Assembly: GCF_002943105.1 (NCBI RefSeq)
Contig: NZ_PTPZ01000003.1
Location: forward strand, 310,001 to 374,000
Length of the DNA stretch: 64,000 nucleotides
DNA from: Cloacibacterium normanense
GTDB lineage: Bacteria > Bacteroidota > Bacteroidia > Flavobacteriales > Weeksellaceae
Direction: 5' to 3'
Notes under the pieces: model-generated
Told to the model about the DNA's origin: nothing
Databases searched by the model: none
What the model saw: the letters and a program-made list of their open reading frames with translations, nothing else
Program-made: the position numbers and the translations under genes
Shown: piece after piece, positions 1 through 7,682 of the stretch
Position numbering within the stretch: the stretch's first letter is position 1
How the letters are laid out: each line of letters opens with the position of its first letter

Positions 1-7
1 TATTTAA

Positions 8-106
8 TTAGATAAAGTCTCTACTTTCTACTGCAATACCTAACTGAAAAAGTGATTTTACACCATATAATTTTTTCAATCTTTTAATTGTACGACTTCC
101 AATAGC
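8..106 (-). pseudogene. C-terminal remnant of a gene cut by the insertion sequence
   Basis: Reading the minus strand, an open frame of 33 codons ends in TAA at 8-10 and runs without a stop up to the left end of the insertion sequence at 107, where the next in-frame codons give a stop inside the IS. The residues (AIGSRTIKRLKKLYGVKS, then FQLGIAVESRDFI) look protein-like. The SRT-I-K-R-L-K part faintly resembles the recognition helix of a LuxR-type helix-turn-helix, but this is a guess from too few residues. I read it as the tail of a gene whose front was lost on IS insertion or later rearrangement; no matching front half is visible right of the IS. Confidence 0.35.
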
Positions 107-125
107 GTCCTAAATAAAAAAATAA
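107..125 (+). repeat. Left terminal inverted repeat of the IS
   Basis: GTCCTAAA followed by an A/T-rich run matches the inverted right end at 1408-1427. The first eight bases are identical and the rest is imperfect. Weak extension outward is possible, because AATA stands a few bases outside both ends in inverted orientation. Confidence 0.6.
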
Positions 126-182
126 GAAGGAATTAAAGTAACTCAAAGTATCTTTGAGGTTGCACAACAAAAAAACCTTCTT

Positions 183-1355
183 ATGGATTCAAAATTAACA
201 TTATTTTCCCAAATCATTTCAAAAATAGACCGAGGGATTTTCAAAAAAATAGTAATTGAGAAGAAAACCGATTACCGAAATAAAGGATTTGATAGTTGTA
301 ACCACTTAGTTTCTATGCTTTTCTGTCATTTTGCCAAAAGCACTTAGGTTCGGGACATTTCCAACGGGCTTCGCAGTGCCATAGGAAACCTGAATCATTT
401 AGGGATAAAAACAGCACCTTCCAAATCTTCTATTAGCTACCAGAATGGAAAACGAGATGCAGATTTGTTTAAAGACGTGTATTTCAAACTATTAGAACAA
501 TTAGGACAGCACACGAAAGAAAGACGGATAAAACTCAAAATAAAAGTTCCTGTCTATTTATTAGATTCTACCCTTATTTCTCTATGCCTGTCTTTGTTCG
601 ATTGGGCAACATATCGAACTAAAAAAGGAGCCGTGAAAATGCATACCTTACTTGAATATGACGGGAAACTTCCTGTTTATGTGAATATTACCAAAGGAAG
701 TGTTGCTGATAACAAGGGAGCGGAAAACATTCCTTTGGAAAAGGGAGCAGTCATTGTTGCAGACCGATTCTATAACGATTTTCCAATGCTCTCTATTTGG
801 GACAGCAAAGGTATTTTCTTCGTAATAAGACATAAAGAAAATCTGAAATTTGAAACTTTACAGGAACGAGAACTTCCACCAAAAGGAGCTCAAAGCATCC
901 TAAAAGACGAAGAAATAGTACTCTCAAATCCTTTATCCAAAGAAAAATATCCAAAAAAATTAAGAAGAGTGGCTATTTGGGATAATGAAAACAAGCAAAC
1001 CATTGAAATGATTTCCAATAATTTCTCTTGGGCTGCTTCTACCATAGCAGAATTATACAAGCAAAGATGGCAAATTGAGATCTTTTTTAGAGATATCAAG
1101 CAGTTGCTTCACATCAAAACCTTCATTGGAACTTCTGAAAATGCAGTGAAAATCCAAATCTGGACTGCACTTATCTCTATTCTCATTCTGAAATACCTGA
1201 AATCCATCGCTAAATATAATTGGCAATTATCAAATCTGGTAGCTTTTATCCGATTGAATATTTTTGTTAAAATTAATCTTCAATTTTGGCTCGACAAACC
1301 ATTTGAGCAACCGCCTGAAACCCCCAAAAACTATTATCAAGGGGTTCTTTTTTGA
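183..1355 (+). pseudogene. IS4-family transposase with in-frame amber stop
   Basis: Starting at ATG 183 the frame encodes MDSKLTLFSQIISKIDRG and continues to 345-347, where TAG interrupts the segment FCHFAKST*VRDISNGLRS. The same frame then runs on to 1355 (about 390 codons in all). Family features are visible: DUF4372-like N-terminus, first acidic residue in LLDSTLISL, second in VIVADRFYND, and the Y-(2)-R-W-x-I-E-x-F-F-x-x-x-K signature in YKQRWQIEIFFRDIKQ near the end. This is the DDE chemistry of IS4-type cut-and-paste transposases. The stop could have arisen from a serine TCG by one base change. Without suppression only a 54-residue peptide, or a late-starting fragment lacking the N-terminal DNA-binding part, would be made. 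Confidence 0.85.
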
Positions 1356-1431
1356 AATTAAATGTAAAGCTAAATGTAAAATAGGTATTTAGGCTGTTTC
1401 TATTTTTAATAATTTTTTTTTTAGGACAGTA

Positions 1432-1461
1432 TTGAAACTTCAAAAATATTTCCTACATTTG
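1432..1461 (+). promoter_or_regulatory. Bacteroidetes-type promoter next to the IS right end
   Basis: The -7 element TACATTTG (1454-1461) fits TAnnTTTG. A TTG at 1432-1434 lies 19 bases upstream, the usual -33 spacing. The gene start at 1479 follows 17 bases later. The -33 box is only five bases outside the IS end at 1427, so the insertion may have reshaped this promoter. Confidence 0.6.
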
Positions 1462-1478
1462 TACTGTTTTACTTTATA

Positions 1479-1895
1479 ATGCACGGTAATTTAAAAATAC
1501 TATTCCTTTCCTTTACACTCGCGTTATTTCTGGCGCCGGGGATATCTTTAGCTTGCAGCAAAAAGGAGAAGCAGCTTTTTAAAAACCGGGCACATACGGA
1601 AACTTTCATCAAACAGTCATTCGCGACGATCCACCCATCTTGCGACAGTGGCGATTGCAAAGACGAATGCTGTCACCCCAAATCACACAATTGTCAAACT
1701 GAAGGATGCTCAGGAAACTGCAGCGGAAACCTTTGCAGTTCTGCTCAATACACTTTTTTAGCGGATAGTAAATTTTTAGAGGATTTTAAAAATGAAGACT
1801 CCGGCTATTATAGCAACAATTCCAATTTCTATTATCAGAATCCCCATTACTCTGGTGGATTCCATACCGTTTGGATACCGCCCAAAATAGGGTAA
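1479..1895 (+). CDS. Secreted cysteine-rich protein, DUF6660-like, at head of copper cluster
   Basis: This 138-residue protein begins with a signal peptide (MHGNLKILFLSF..., cleavage probably after the small residues near ISLACS). Its middle is rich in Cys and His (CDSGDCKDECCHPKSHNC, then CSGNCSGNLC), and it ends in WIPPKIG. The ending W-x-PPKIG is shared with the protein at 15870-16190 and is typical of DUF6660-like small exported proteins found before metal-efflux genes in Flavobacteriia. The Cys/His cluster suggests periplasmic metal binding or sensing; no activity is known to me. The ATG lies 17 bases after a good promoter and the gene is separated from the next by 228 bases with hairpins. 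Confidence 0.7.
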   Translation: MHGNLKILFLSFTLALFLAPGISLACSKKEKQLFKNRAHTETFIKQSFATIHPSCDSGDCKDECCHPKSHNCQTEGCSGNCSGNLCSSAQYTFLADSKFLEDFKNEDSGYYSNNSNFYYQNPHYSGGFHTVWIPPKIG

Positions 1896-2123
1896 TACTT
1901 CTTTCTTACAGCCCGAGTTATGTCCGGTCGTGAAGTGTTTTTAACACTTTATCCCTGATGACTTATCAGCGCTGTATATTCCTTTGAACTTCAACTTTTC
2001 CTTTAAAAGTAAATCTTTCACAAAAGATTTTCCTTTTGGAGCGAGGACTCTTTTGAAGATCTGAATGTTCGTAAGCAGTTTCTTAACAAGGAAACTTAAA
2101 ATTAACCTGTAATCTAAAATTTA
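1896..2123 (+). other. Leader region with three hairpins ahead of the copper operon
   Basis: This gap holds AAGTGTT-ttt-AACACTT (1933-1949), CTGAT-gactt-ATCAG (1955-1969) and AAATCTTT-caca-AAAGATTT (2011-2030). None has a clean U-run on the plus strand, so they are as likely to be leader RNA structures as terminators. No TAnnTTTG promoter is obvious before the gene at 2124, so transcription may read through from 1454. Confidence 0.35.
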
Positions 2124-2507
2124 ATGAAAAATATTCTTTTGGGAATACTGGCTTTTGCATCGGTATTTCTCGTTTCCTGCAACAATTCAAAAGCTGAAAA
2201 CACCCAAATCTCGGTCGCAAAGTTCACCACCGGCGACATTGTTCCGCACGATCAGGTATGTATGGTAAATAACGCCTATATGGGTAAAAAACAACTCGAA
2301 GTACAGCACGAAGGTAAAACGTATTACGGCTGCTGCGAAAACTGCAAACTGAGAATCCCGCAGGAAGAAAATGCACGAATGGCATACGATCCGATTTCTC
2401 ATCAACTCATCGATAAAGCAACCGCAATTATAGCGATATCCGATAAAAACGACAATGTCGTGTACTTCGAAAACAAAGCAAACTACGAAGCCTTTTTTAA
2501 TAAATAA
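2124..2507 (+). CDS. TRASH/YHS-like metal-binding lipoprotein
   Basis: The 127-residue product starts with a lipoprotein signal ending FLVSC (lipobox Cys near residue 19). Its core, CMVNNAYMGKKQLEVQHEG followed by TYYGCCENCKLRI, has the C-x(n)-CCxxC pattern and the Tyr-Tyr-Gly-C of TRASH/YHS-type heavy-metal binding folds. It would sit on the periplasmic face of a membrane and bind copper or a similar soft metal. It is 26 bases ahead of a second lipoprotein and stands in the same orientation as the whole copper cluster. The assignment to the TRASH/YHS superfamily is by motif only; the exact family name is uncertain. Confidence 0.7.
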   Translation: MKNILLGILAFASVFLVSCNNSKAENTQISVAKFTTGDIVPHDQVCMVNNAYMGKKQLEVQHEGKTYYGCCENCKLRIPQEENARMAYDPISHQLIDKATAIIAISDKNDNVVYFENKANYEAFFNK

Positions 2508-2533
2508 TAAATAACCTTTAAACTTATAAAATA

Positions 2534-3157
2534 ATGAAAATACTAGTATTCAGCCTTTTGGCAATCGGAACATTGGCACTCACTTCTTGTAAAGAAAACA
2601 AAGAACAGAAAAGCACTACTGAAACATCCATGCAGCACGATATGAGCATGATGTCTGACAATTCAACAATGGGCGATATGCCTATGGATGAAAAGGTAAC
2701 CGTGATTGACGCAAAAAAAACTTCCGCAAATCTTACAGAACTCTATTCCCATTACACCCACCTTACATTTGCACTCTCAGGTGATGATGATAAAGAAGCA
2801 GTTAATACAGCCAAAGGAATTCTGGAAGCATTGCCTAAAATAAACAAAAACGGATTTTCCGCTGAACAGAAAAAAGAATATGCAGAACTGGAATCAAGCA
2901 TTAAGGAACACGCACAGCATATTGCGGATAATGCCGGAAACATTGATCATCAGCGCGAACATCTGGATTTAATGAGTGAAGATTTTTACGACCTGCTGAA
3001 AGACTTCGGAACATCAAAAACGGTGTACAAAATATTCTGCCCGATGTATAATGACAACAAAGGGGCCTTCTGGCTCAGCGATTCACGCGAGATCAAGAAC
3101 CCTTATTACGGCAAAAAAATGGCTTCATGTGGTGAGGTTCAGGAAGAAATTAAGTAA
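2534..3157 (+). CDS. DUF3347 lipoprotein of the copper efflux operon
   Basis: A lipoprotein signal (TLALTSC) is followed by a Met/His/Asp-rich stretch (MQHDMSMMSDNSTMGDMPM, residues about 33-52), a typical loose copper ligand region. The rest is a DUF3347 domain: a helical part and then the signature CPMYNDNKGAFWLS, IKNPYYGKKM and a late Cys (MASCGEV). In Bacteroidetes DUF3347 is often fused to or adjacent to CusB-type adaptors. Here it stands alone, 14 bases before cusA. The likely role is handing periplasmic Cu(I)/Ag(I) to the pump; this is inferred from context and composition. Confidence 0.8.
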   Translation: MKILVFSLLAIGTLALTSCKENKEQKSTTETSMQHDMSMMSDNSTMGDMPMDEKVTVIDAKKTSANLTELYSHYTHLTFALSGDDDKEAVNTAKGILEALPKINKNGFSAEQKKEYAELESSIKEHAQHIADNAGNIDHQREHLDLMSEDFYDLLKDFGTSKTVYKIFCPMYNDNKGAFWLSDSREIKNPYYGKKMASCGEVQEEIK

Positions 3158-3171
3158 ATAGATTCTAAATC

Positions 3172-4455
3172 ATGATTCAAAATTTAATCAAACTCTCCCT
3201 CCGCAACAGGTATTTCGTTTTGCTGATTGCAATCGGCCTTTTTATCTGGGGTATTTTTGCGGTAAGGGACAATCCCATCGATGCCATTCCGGATCTGAGT
3301 GAGAACCAGGTCATCGTTTTTACCGAGTGGATGGGCAGAAGTCCCCAGATTATTGAAGATCAGGTGACTTTTCCTCTGGTCAGTAACCTTCAGGGAATTC
3401 CGAAAATTAAGAACATCCGCGCCTCTTCCATGTTTGGGATGAGCTTCGTATATGTTATTTTCGAAGATAATGTGGATATATATTGGGCCAGAACCCGCGT
3501 AATGGAACGGCTCAATTATGCGCAGCGTTTACTCCCACAAGATGTCACCCCTACGCTCGGACCGGATGGCACCGGTGTTGGTCACGTTTTCTGGTACCAT
3601 TTTGATGCACCCAAAATGGATTTGGGAGACCAGCGCGCACTCCAGGACTGGTACGTGAAATTTGCCTTGCAGACGGTTCCCGGTGTCGCGGAAGTGGCAT
3701 CCTTTGGCGGCTTCGAAAAACAGTACCAGCTTATCGTAGATCCTGTAAAATTGCAGTATTACAACGTCTCCCTCATGGAGGTGATGAATAAGGTAAAGGC
3801 TAACAACAACGATGTAGGGGGACGGAAATTTGAGATGGCCGATATGGCCTACGTCATCCGTGGACTTGGTTACATTAAGAATGTAGCCGATATCGAAGAA
3901 ATCGCGGTGGGAAATTACAACGGTATTCCCGTGCGGGTGAAAGATATTGGCTCGGTACAAATGGGTGGAGATCTTCGGCTGGGTATTTTTGATGCGGACG
4001 GTGAAGGTGAAGTCGTGGGCGGTATCGTGGTGGCACGGTATGGCGAAAATGCGGATAAGGTCATCAACGATGTGAAAGAGAAAATGAAGGACGTTGAAAA
4101 AGGACTCCCTGAAGGCGTCACCTTCAAGACATCGTACGACCGCAGTACGCTGATTGAAGGGGCAATAGACAATATTAAAACCAAGCTGATTGAAGAAATT
4201 ATCGTGGTGGCAATCATTGTTATTCTGTTCCTATTCCATTGGCGAAGTGCATTGAGCATCATCATTCAGATTCCAGTCACCATTGCCATCAGTTTTATTC
4301 TGCTCAATGCGTTTGGACTTTCCTCCAATATCATGTCCCTTACAGGAATTGCGCTGGCAATTGGGGTGATCGTGGATAACGGAATTATCATGTCTGAAAA
4401 TGCATATAAAAATCTCTCCGATTGGCAGAACCATCAACAAAATAAAACCCCCTAA
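3172..4455 (+). CDS. cusA: CusA-type Cu/Ag RND pump, N-terminal half (split gene)
   Basis: These 427 residues match the first part of CusA/CzcA-family permeases: TM1, the first periplasmic porter part (SENQVIVFTEWMGRSPQIIE, then GPDGTGVGHVFWY), and TM2-TM4. The TM4 motif IALAIGVIVDNGIIMSENAY is the copper/silver (HME4) type, lacking the D-F-G of zinc/cobalt pumps. The frame stops at TAA 4453-4455 in the cytoplasmic loop after TM4, right behind a run of five Cs. The rest of the pump begins at 4458 in another frame. Adding one C to the run would join the two halves, giving about 1,080 residues, the usual CusA length. It may be a sequencing error, a frameshift mutation or a real two-chain pump. 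Confidence 0.85.
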   Translation: MIQNLIKLSLRNRYFVLLIAIGLFIWGIFAVRDNPIDAIPDLSENQVIVFTEWMGRSPQIIEDQVTFPLVSNLQGIPKIKNIRASSMFGMSFVYVIFEDNVDIYWARTRVMERLNYAQRLLPQDVTPTLGPDGTGVGHVFWYHFDAPKMDLGDQRALQDWYVKFALQTVPGVAEVASFGGFEKQYQLIVDPVKLQYYNVSLMEVMNKVKANNNDVGGRKFEMADMAYVIRGLGYIKNVADIEEIAVGNYNGIPVRVKDIGSVQMGGDLRLGIFDADGEGEVVGGIVVARYGENADKVINDVKEKMKDVEKGLPEGVTFKTSYDRSTLIEGAIDNIKTKLIEEIIVVAIIVILFLFHWRSALSIIIQIPVTIAISFILLNAFGLSSNIMSLTGIALAIGVIVDNGIIMSENAYKNLSDWQNHQQNKTP

Positions 4456-4457
4456 CA

Positions 4458-6416
4458 ATGAAGACCAACTGGTTTAAAAATATATTCAGAAAAAAAGAGA
4501 AGGAGAAAGACAGTTACGTTAAAATTCCCGAAGACATTCGGTTGAAGATTATCGAAAAATCATCCTTACAGGTATCCAGAGGCGTATTTTTTTCTACGGT
4601 AATCATCGTGGTTTCTTTTCTCCCGGTATTTATGTTGACCGGTCAGGAAGGTAAACTTTTTCATCCGCTGGCGTACACTAAAACATTCATCCTGATTGTT
4701 GATGCAATCCTGGTGCTTACCCTTGCCCCGGTGCTCATCTCCTTTTTCATGAAGGGAAAATTTAAGGACGATAATAAAAACCCAATAAACAGAGGCTTGG
4801 AACGGATTTACGAACCGCTGATAAGATGGTGCATGAAATGGAAAAAAACCACGCTGGGAATTAATATTTTGGCACTGCTCATCAGTATTCCAATGATAAT
4901 GAACCTTGGACGTGAGTTTATGCCGCCTTTGGATGAAGGATCCCTGCTCTTTATGCCGGTTACCCTTCCCGATATTTCAAACTCTGAAGCCAAAAGATTA
5001 CTGCAGGTACAGGATAAAATCATTAAGGGAATTCCGGAAGTGGATCATGTCCTCGGAAAAGCCGGAAGAGCCAACACGGCGACAGATAATTCACCCATCT
5101 CCATGATTGAAACCATTATTTTGTTGAAACCGCAAAGCGAATGGCGCGAGGGCAAAACAAAAGATGATCTCATCAATGAGCTGAATGCCAAACTGCAGAT
5201 TCCAGGCGTAACCAATGGCTGGACCATGCCGATTTCCAACCGAATCAATATGCTTTCAACCGGGATCAGAACGGATGTGGGCGTAAAAGTATACGGACAG
5301 AACCTGGACAGTATTGCCGTCCTTTCAGAAAAGATTAAAAAGGAACTCACAGGAATTGAAGGGATCAAGGACATGTATGTCGAACCGATTACCGGCGGAA
5401 AATATGTGGACATTCAAGTGAAACGCGAAGAAGTAGGAAGATACGGGCTAAGCGTGGATGATGTAAATGCAGTCGTAGAAAGTGCCCTTGGCGGAATGAA
5501 ACTAACCACCACCGTCGAAGGCCGACAGCGATTCTCGGTAAACGCCAGGTACGGCCAGGATTTCAGAAATAATCTGGAGTCACTGAGAAGACTGCCTATG
5601 CAGACCATGGAATTTGGTTCCATCCCACTGAGTGCAGTGGCGGACATCCGCCTTACAGAAGGTCCACCAATGATTAATTCTGAAAATGCCATGTTACGCG
5701 GAACTGTTCTGTTCAACGTCCGTGATCGGGATTTAGGCAGTACCGTAGCAGAAGCACAGAAAAAACTCAACAGCATGGTCACCAAAATGCCTAAAGGCTA
5801 TTTCGTGGAATGGAGCGGCCAGTATGAAAACCTGATTCGGGGTGAGCAGACCTTAAAAATGATTATGCCACTGGTATTGGTCGTGATTTTCCTCTCCATG
5901 TATTTTGCATTCAATTCTTACCGCGAAGCTTTTTTTAATCTCATCAGTATTCCTTTTGCATTAATCGGGGGCGTTTTTATGATTTCGATTTGGGGGGTGA
6001 ACCTTTCCGTAGCAGTAGCAGTAGGATTTATTGCCCTATTCGGACTTGCGGTGGAAACCGGAATCGTGATGGTCATCTACCTGAACGACGCCATGGTTCA
6101 GCTTATTGCAAAAAATGGCAACTCAAGGGAGACCATCACCAATGAAGAACTTCGTGAATATGTCATTCATGGTGCAGCCAAAAGATTAAGACCAAAGATT
6201 ATGACGGTTTGCGTGACCCTCTTCGGGCTTGTACCCATCCTGTGGAGCCACGGCGTGGGAAGTGATATGATGAAACCAATCGTATTGCCGATGGTTGGTG
6301 GTGTTTTCACTTCGGCCATTCACATCCTTTTGGTAACACCAATTATCTTTTATATGCAGAAGGAATGGGAACTGAACAAACTAGGGAAAATTGACGTCCT
6401 CGACGCTGCCCATTAA
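4458..6416 (+). CDS. cusA: CusA-type Cu/Ag RND pump, C-terminal half (split gene)
   Basis: The 652 residues begin in the cytoplasmic loop (FKNIFRKKEKEKD) and run through TM5 onward (FSTVIIVVSFLPVFMLTGQE), the second porter domain and the final TM bundle. Three methionines align with the metal-relay Met triad of E. coli CusA: LLFMPVTLPD, SPISMIETI and RINMLSTGIR. This supports Cu(I)/Ag(I) as substrate. The ATG at 4458 is two bases after the stop of the N-terminal half; upstream in this frame there is a stop at 4443, so any single-chain product requires a +1-type change in the C run at 4448-4452. If both chains are translated they could reassemble, since the break is in a non-membrane loop. Confidence 0.85.
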   Translation: MKTNWFKNIFRKKEKEKDSYVKIPEDIRLKIIEKSSLQVSRGVFFSTVIIVVSFLPVFMLTGQEGKLFHPLAYTKTFILIVDAILVLTLAPVLISFFMKGKFKDDNKNPINRGLERIYEPLIRWCMKWKKTTLGINILALLISIPMIMNLGREFMPPLDEGSLLFMPVTLPDISNSEAKRLLQVQDKIIKGIPEVDHVLGKAGRANTATDNSPISMIETIILLKPQSEWREGKTKDDLINELNAKLQIPGVTNGWTMPISNRINMLSTGIRTDVGVKVYGQNLDSIAVLSEKIKKELTGIEGIKDMYVEPITGGKYVDIQVKREEVGRYGLSVDDVNAVVESALGGMKLTTTVEGRQRFSVNARYGQDFRNNLESLRRLPMQTMEFGSIPLSAVADIRLTEGPPMINSENAMLRGTVLFNVRDRDLGSTVAEAQKKLNSMVTKMPKGYFVEWSGQYENLIRGEQTLKMIMPLVLVVIFLSMYFAFNSYREAFFNLISIPFALIGGVFMISIWGVNLSVAVAVGFIALFGLAVETGIVMVIYLNDAMVQLIAKNGNSRETITNEELREYVIHGAAKRLRPKIMTVCVTLFGLVPILWSHGVGSDMMKPIVLPMVGGVFTSAIHILLVTPIIFYMQKEWELNKLGKIDVLDAAH

Positions 6417-6434
6417 TCCTTAAATGATTACAAA

Positions 6435-7682
6435 ATGAAAAAATTAATAATAACAGCAGTACTGGCCTTCCTTTACACTACCATTGATGCTCAGCAAATG
6501 TCCCTGCCCGCAGTAATGGACAGTATCGCAGCCAACCATCCGGTGGTAAAAATGTACAATGCCGAAATCCGGTCAATGGATGCTGCCGCAAAAGGAGCAA
6601 GAAGCTGGATGCCTCCAACCGTAGGAGCAGGTTTCTTCATGACGCCCTATAATGCAAAACTCTGGCAGCGCGACGGCGATATGCTCGGCATGGGCTCAGT
6701 AGCAGTTTCGGTGGAACAGATGTTTCCTAACAGAAAGAAACTCAACGCCAACGAAAATCTGATGAAGGCAATGTCTGCTGTAGAAAAGGAAAAACTTTAT
6801 GCCGCCCTCAATGAAAACTTTCAGGATGCAAAAAAACTGTATTACAGTTCCATTGTCCTGGATAAAAAGCTGAAGGTCGTTAAGGAAAACGAAAAGATGC
6901 TGGACTTTATGATTAGAAACGCCGAAATCCGGTACAAAAACGGACTTTCCAAAATATCCGCCTATTACAAAGCCAAAGCGGCCCTCGGAAGTTCAAAAAA
7001 CATGCAGCTCATGTATGAGAATGACCTGCGCGTCAACCGCATCCGGTTGAATGCCCTCATGGGAAGAGACGCGTTCGCACCGCTGGAAATCCTGCCTGAG
7101 TACAACTTGAACGATTATTCCCTGAAGACCTTTGGTCAGGATCTTTTTGAGCAGAACAGAAGTGACTTGCGTGGCATCGACCGGGAAATTAATATTGCCA
7201 GACTCAAACAGGATCTGGAAAAGCAGAATCTAAAGCCGGAATTTGGCGTAAAGTTCGAAAACATGTTTGGTTTTGGTGGCCAGCCCATGCAGTTTTCTCT
7301 GATGCTGATGGCAAAACTGCCTTTCGTATCCTGGGCTTCAGGCATGAATAAAGCCAATATTGAAAGCCTGAAACTGAAAGAAGAAGCCTTGCAGGCACAG
7401 AAAGAAATGATGGTGAACGAATACAGCGGAATGGCCTACGGAATGCGCAATGAACTGGATCTGAATAAAAATCAGCTGAAACTCTATGAAGACACCATTA
7501 TTCCGGCCTTAAAAAACAACTACAAATCCATGCAGTTGGGCTATGAGCAGAATACGGAAGAACTCTTCATGTTATATGACGCATGGGAACAGCTGAATAT
7601 GGCCCAACTGGAATATTTCGAGATCCTTACCAAAGCACTGCAGACGCAAACTGAAATTGACCGCTTAATTGAAAGAAGATGA
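6435..7682 (+). CDS. cusC: TolC/CusC-family outer-membrane efflux factor
   Basis: A signal peptide ending in DAQ precedes a 415-residue protein with the long coiled-coil repeats of outer-membrane factors. It has no lipobox. The two repeats are seen as about residues 25-215 and 225-415, with alternating helices such as MDSIAANHPVVKMYNAEIRS and the late IERR end. Its place right after cusA and before two adaptors marks it as the trimeric exit duct of the copper RND pump. Its TGA overlaps the next ATG (ATGA at 7679-7682), so translation is probably coupled. Confidence 0.85.
   Translation: MKKLIITAVLAFLYTTIDAQQMSLPAVMDSIAANHPVVKMYNAEIRSMDAAAKGARSWMPPTVGAGFFMTPYNAKLWQRDGDMLGMGSVAVSVEQMFPNRKKLNANENLMKAMSAVEKEKLYAALNENFQDAKKLYYSSIVLDKKLKVVKENEKMLDFMIRNAEIRYKNGLSKISAYYKAKAALGSSKNMQLMYENDLRVNRIRLNALMGRDAFAPLEILPEYNLNDYSLKTFGQDLFEQNRSDLRGIDREINIARLKQDLEKQNLKPEFGVKFENMFGFGGQPMQFSLMLMAKLPFVSWASGMNKANIESLKLKEEALQAQKEMMVNEYSGMAYGMRNELDLNKNQLKLYEDTIIPALKNNYKSMQLGYEQNTEELFMLYDAWEQLNMAQLEYFEILTKALQTQTEIDRLIERR

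Larger units (their letters stand above)
107..1427 (+). mobile_element. IS4-type insertion sequence, about 1.3 kb, with inactivated transposase
   Basis: The element is bounded by imperfect terminal inverted repeats. The left end reads GTCCTAAATAAAAAAATAA (107-125). The right end, read on the minus strand from 1427, is GTCCTAAAAAAAAAATTATT. Between them sits one transposase frame covering most of the length, as is usual for IS4-type elements. I see no clear target-site duplication outside 107 and 1427. That fits an old insertion, or one whose flanks have since recombined. The transposase carries a stop codon, so the copy is probably not self-mobile. Confidence 0.75.

Noticed and set aside
107-1427. 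Composite transposon including the metal clusters
   Set aside because: Only one IS copy is visible; no second copy of the IS ends is seen further right in the window.
4443-4460. Programmed ribosomal frameshift between the CusA halves
   Set aside because: There is a C5 run but no downstream stem-loop or known slippery heptamer, and the second half has its own ATG. I keep error, mutation or split gene as simpler explanations.
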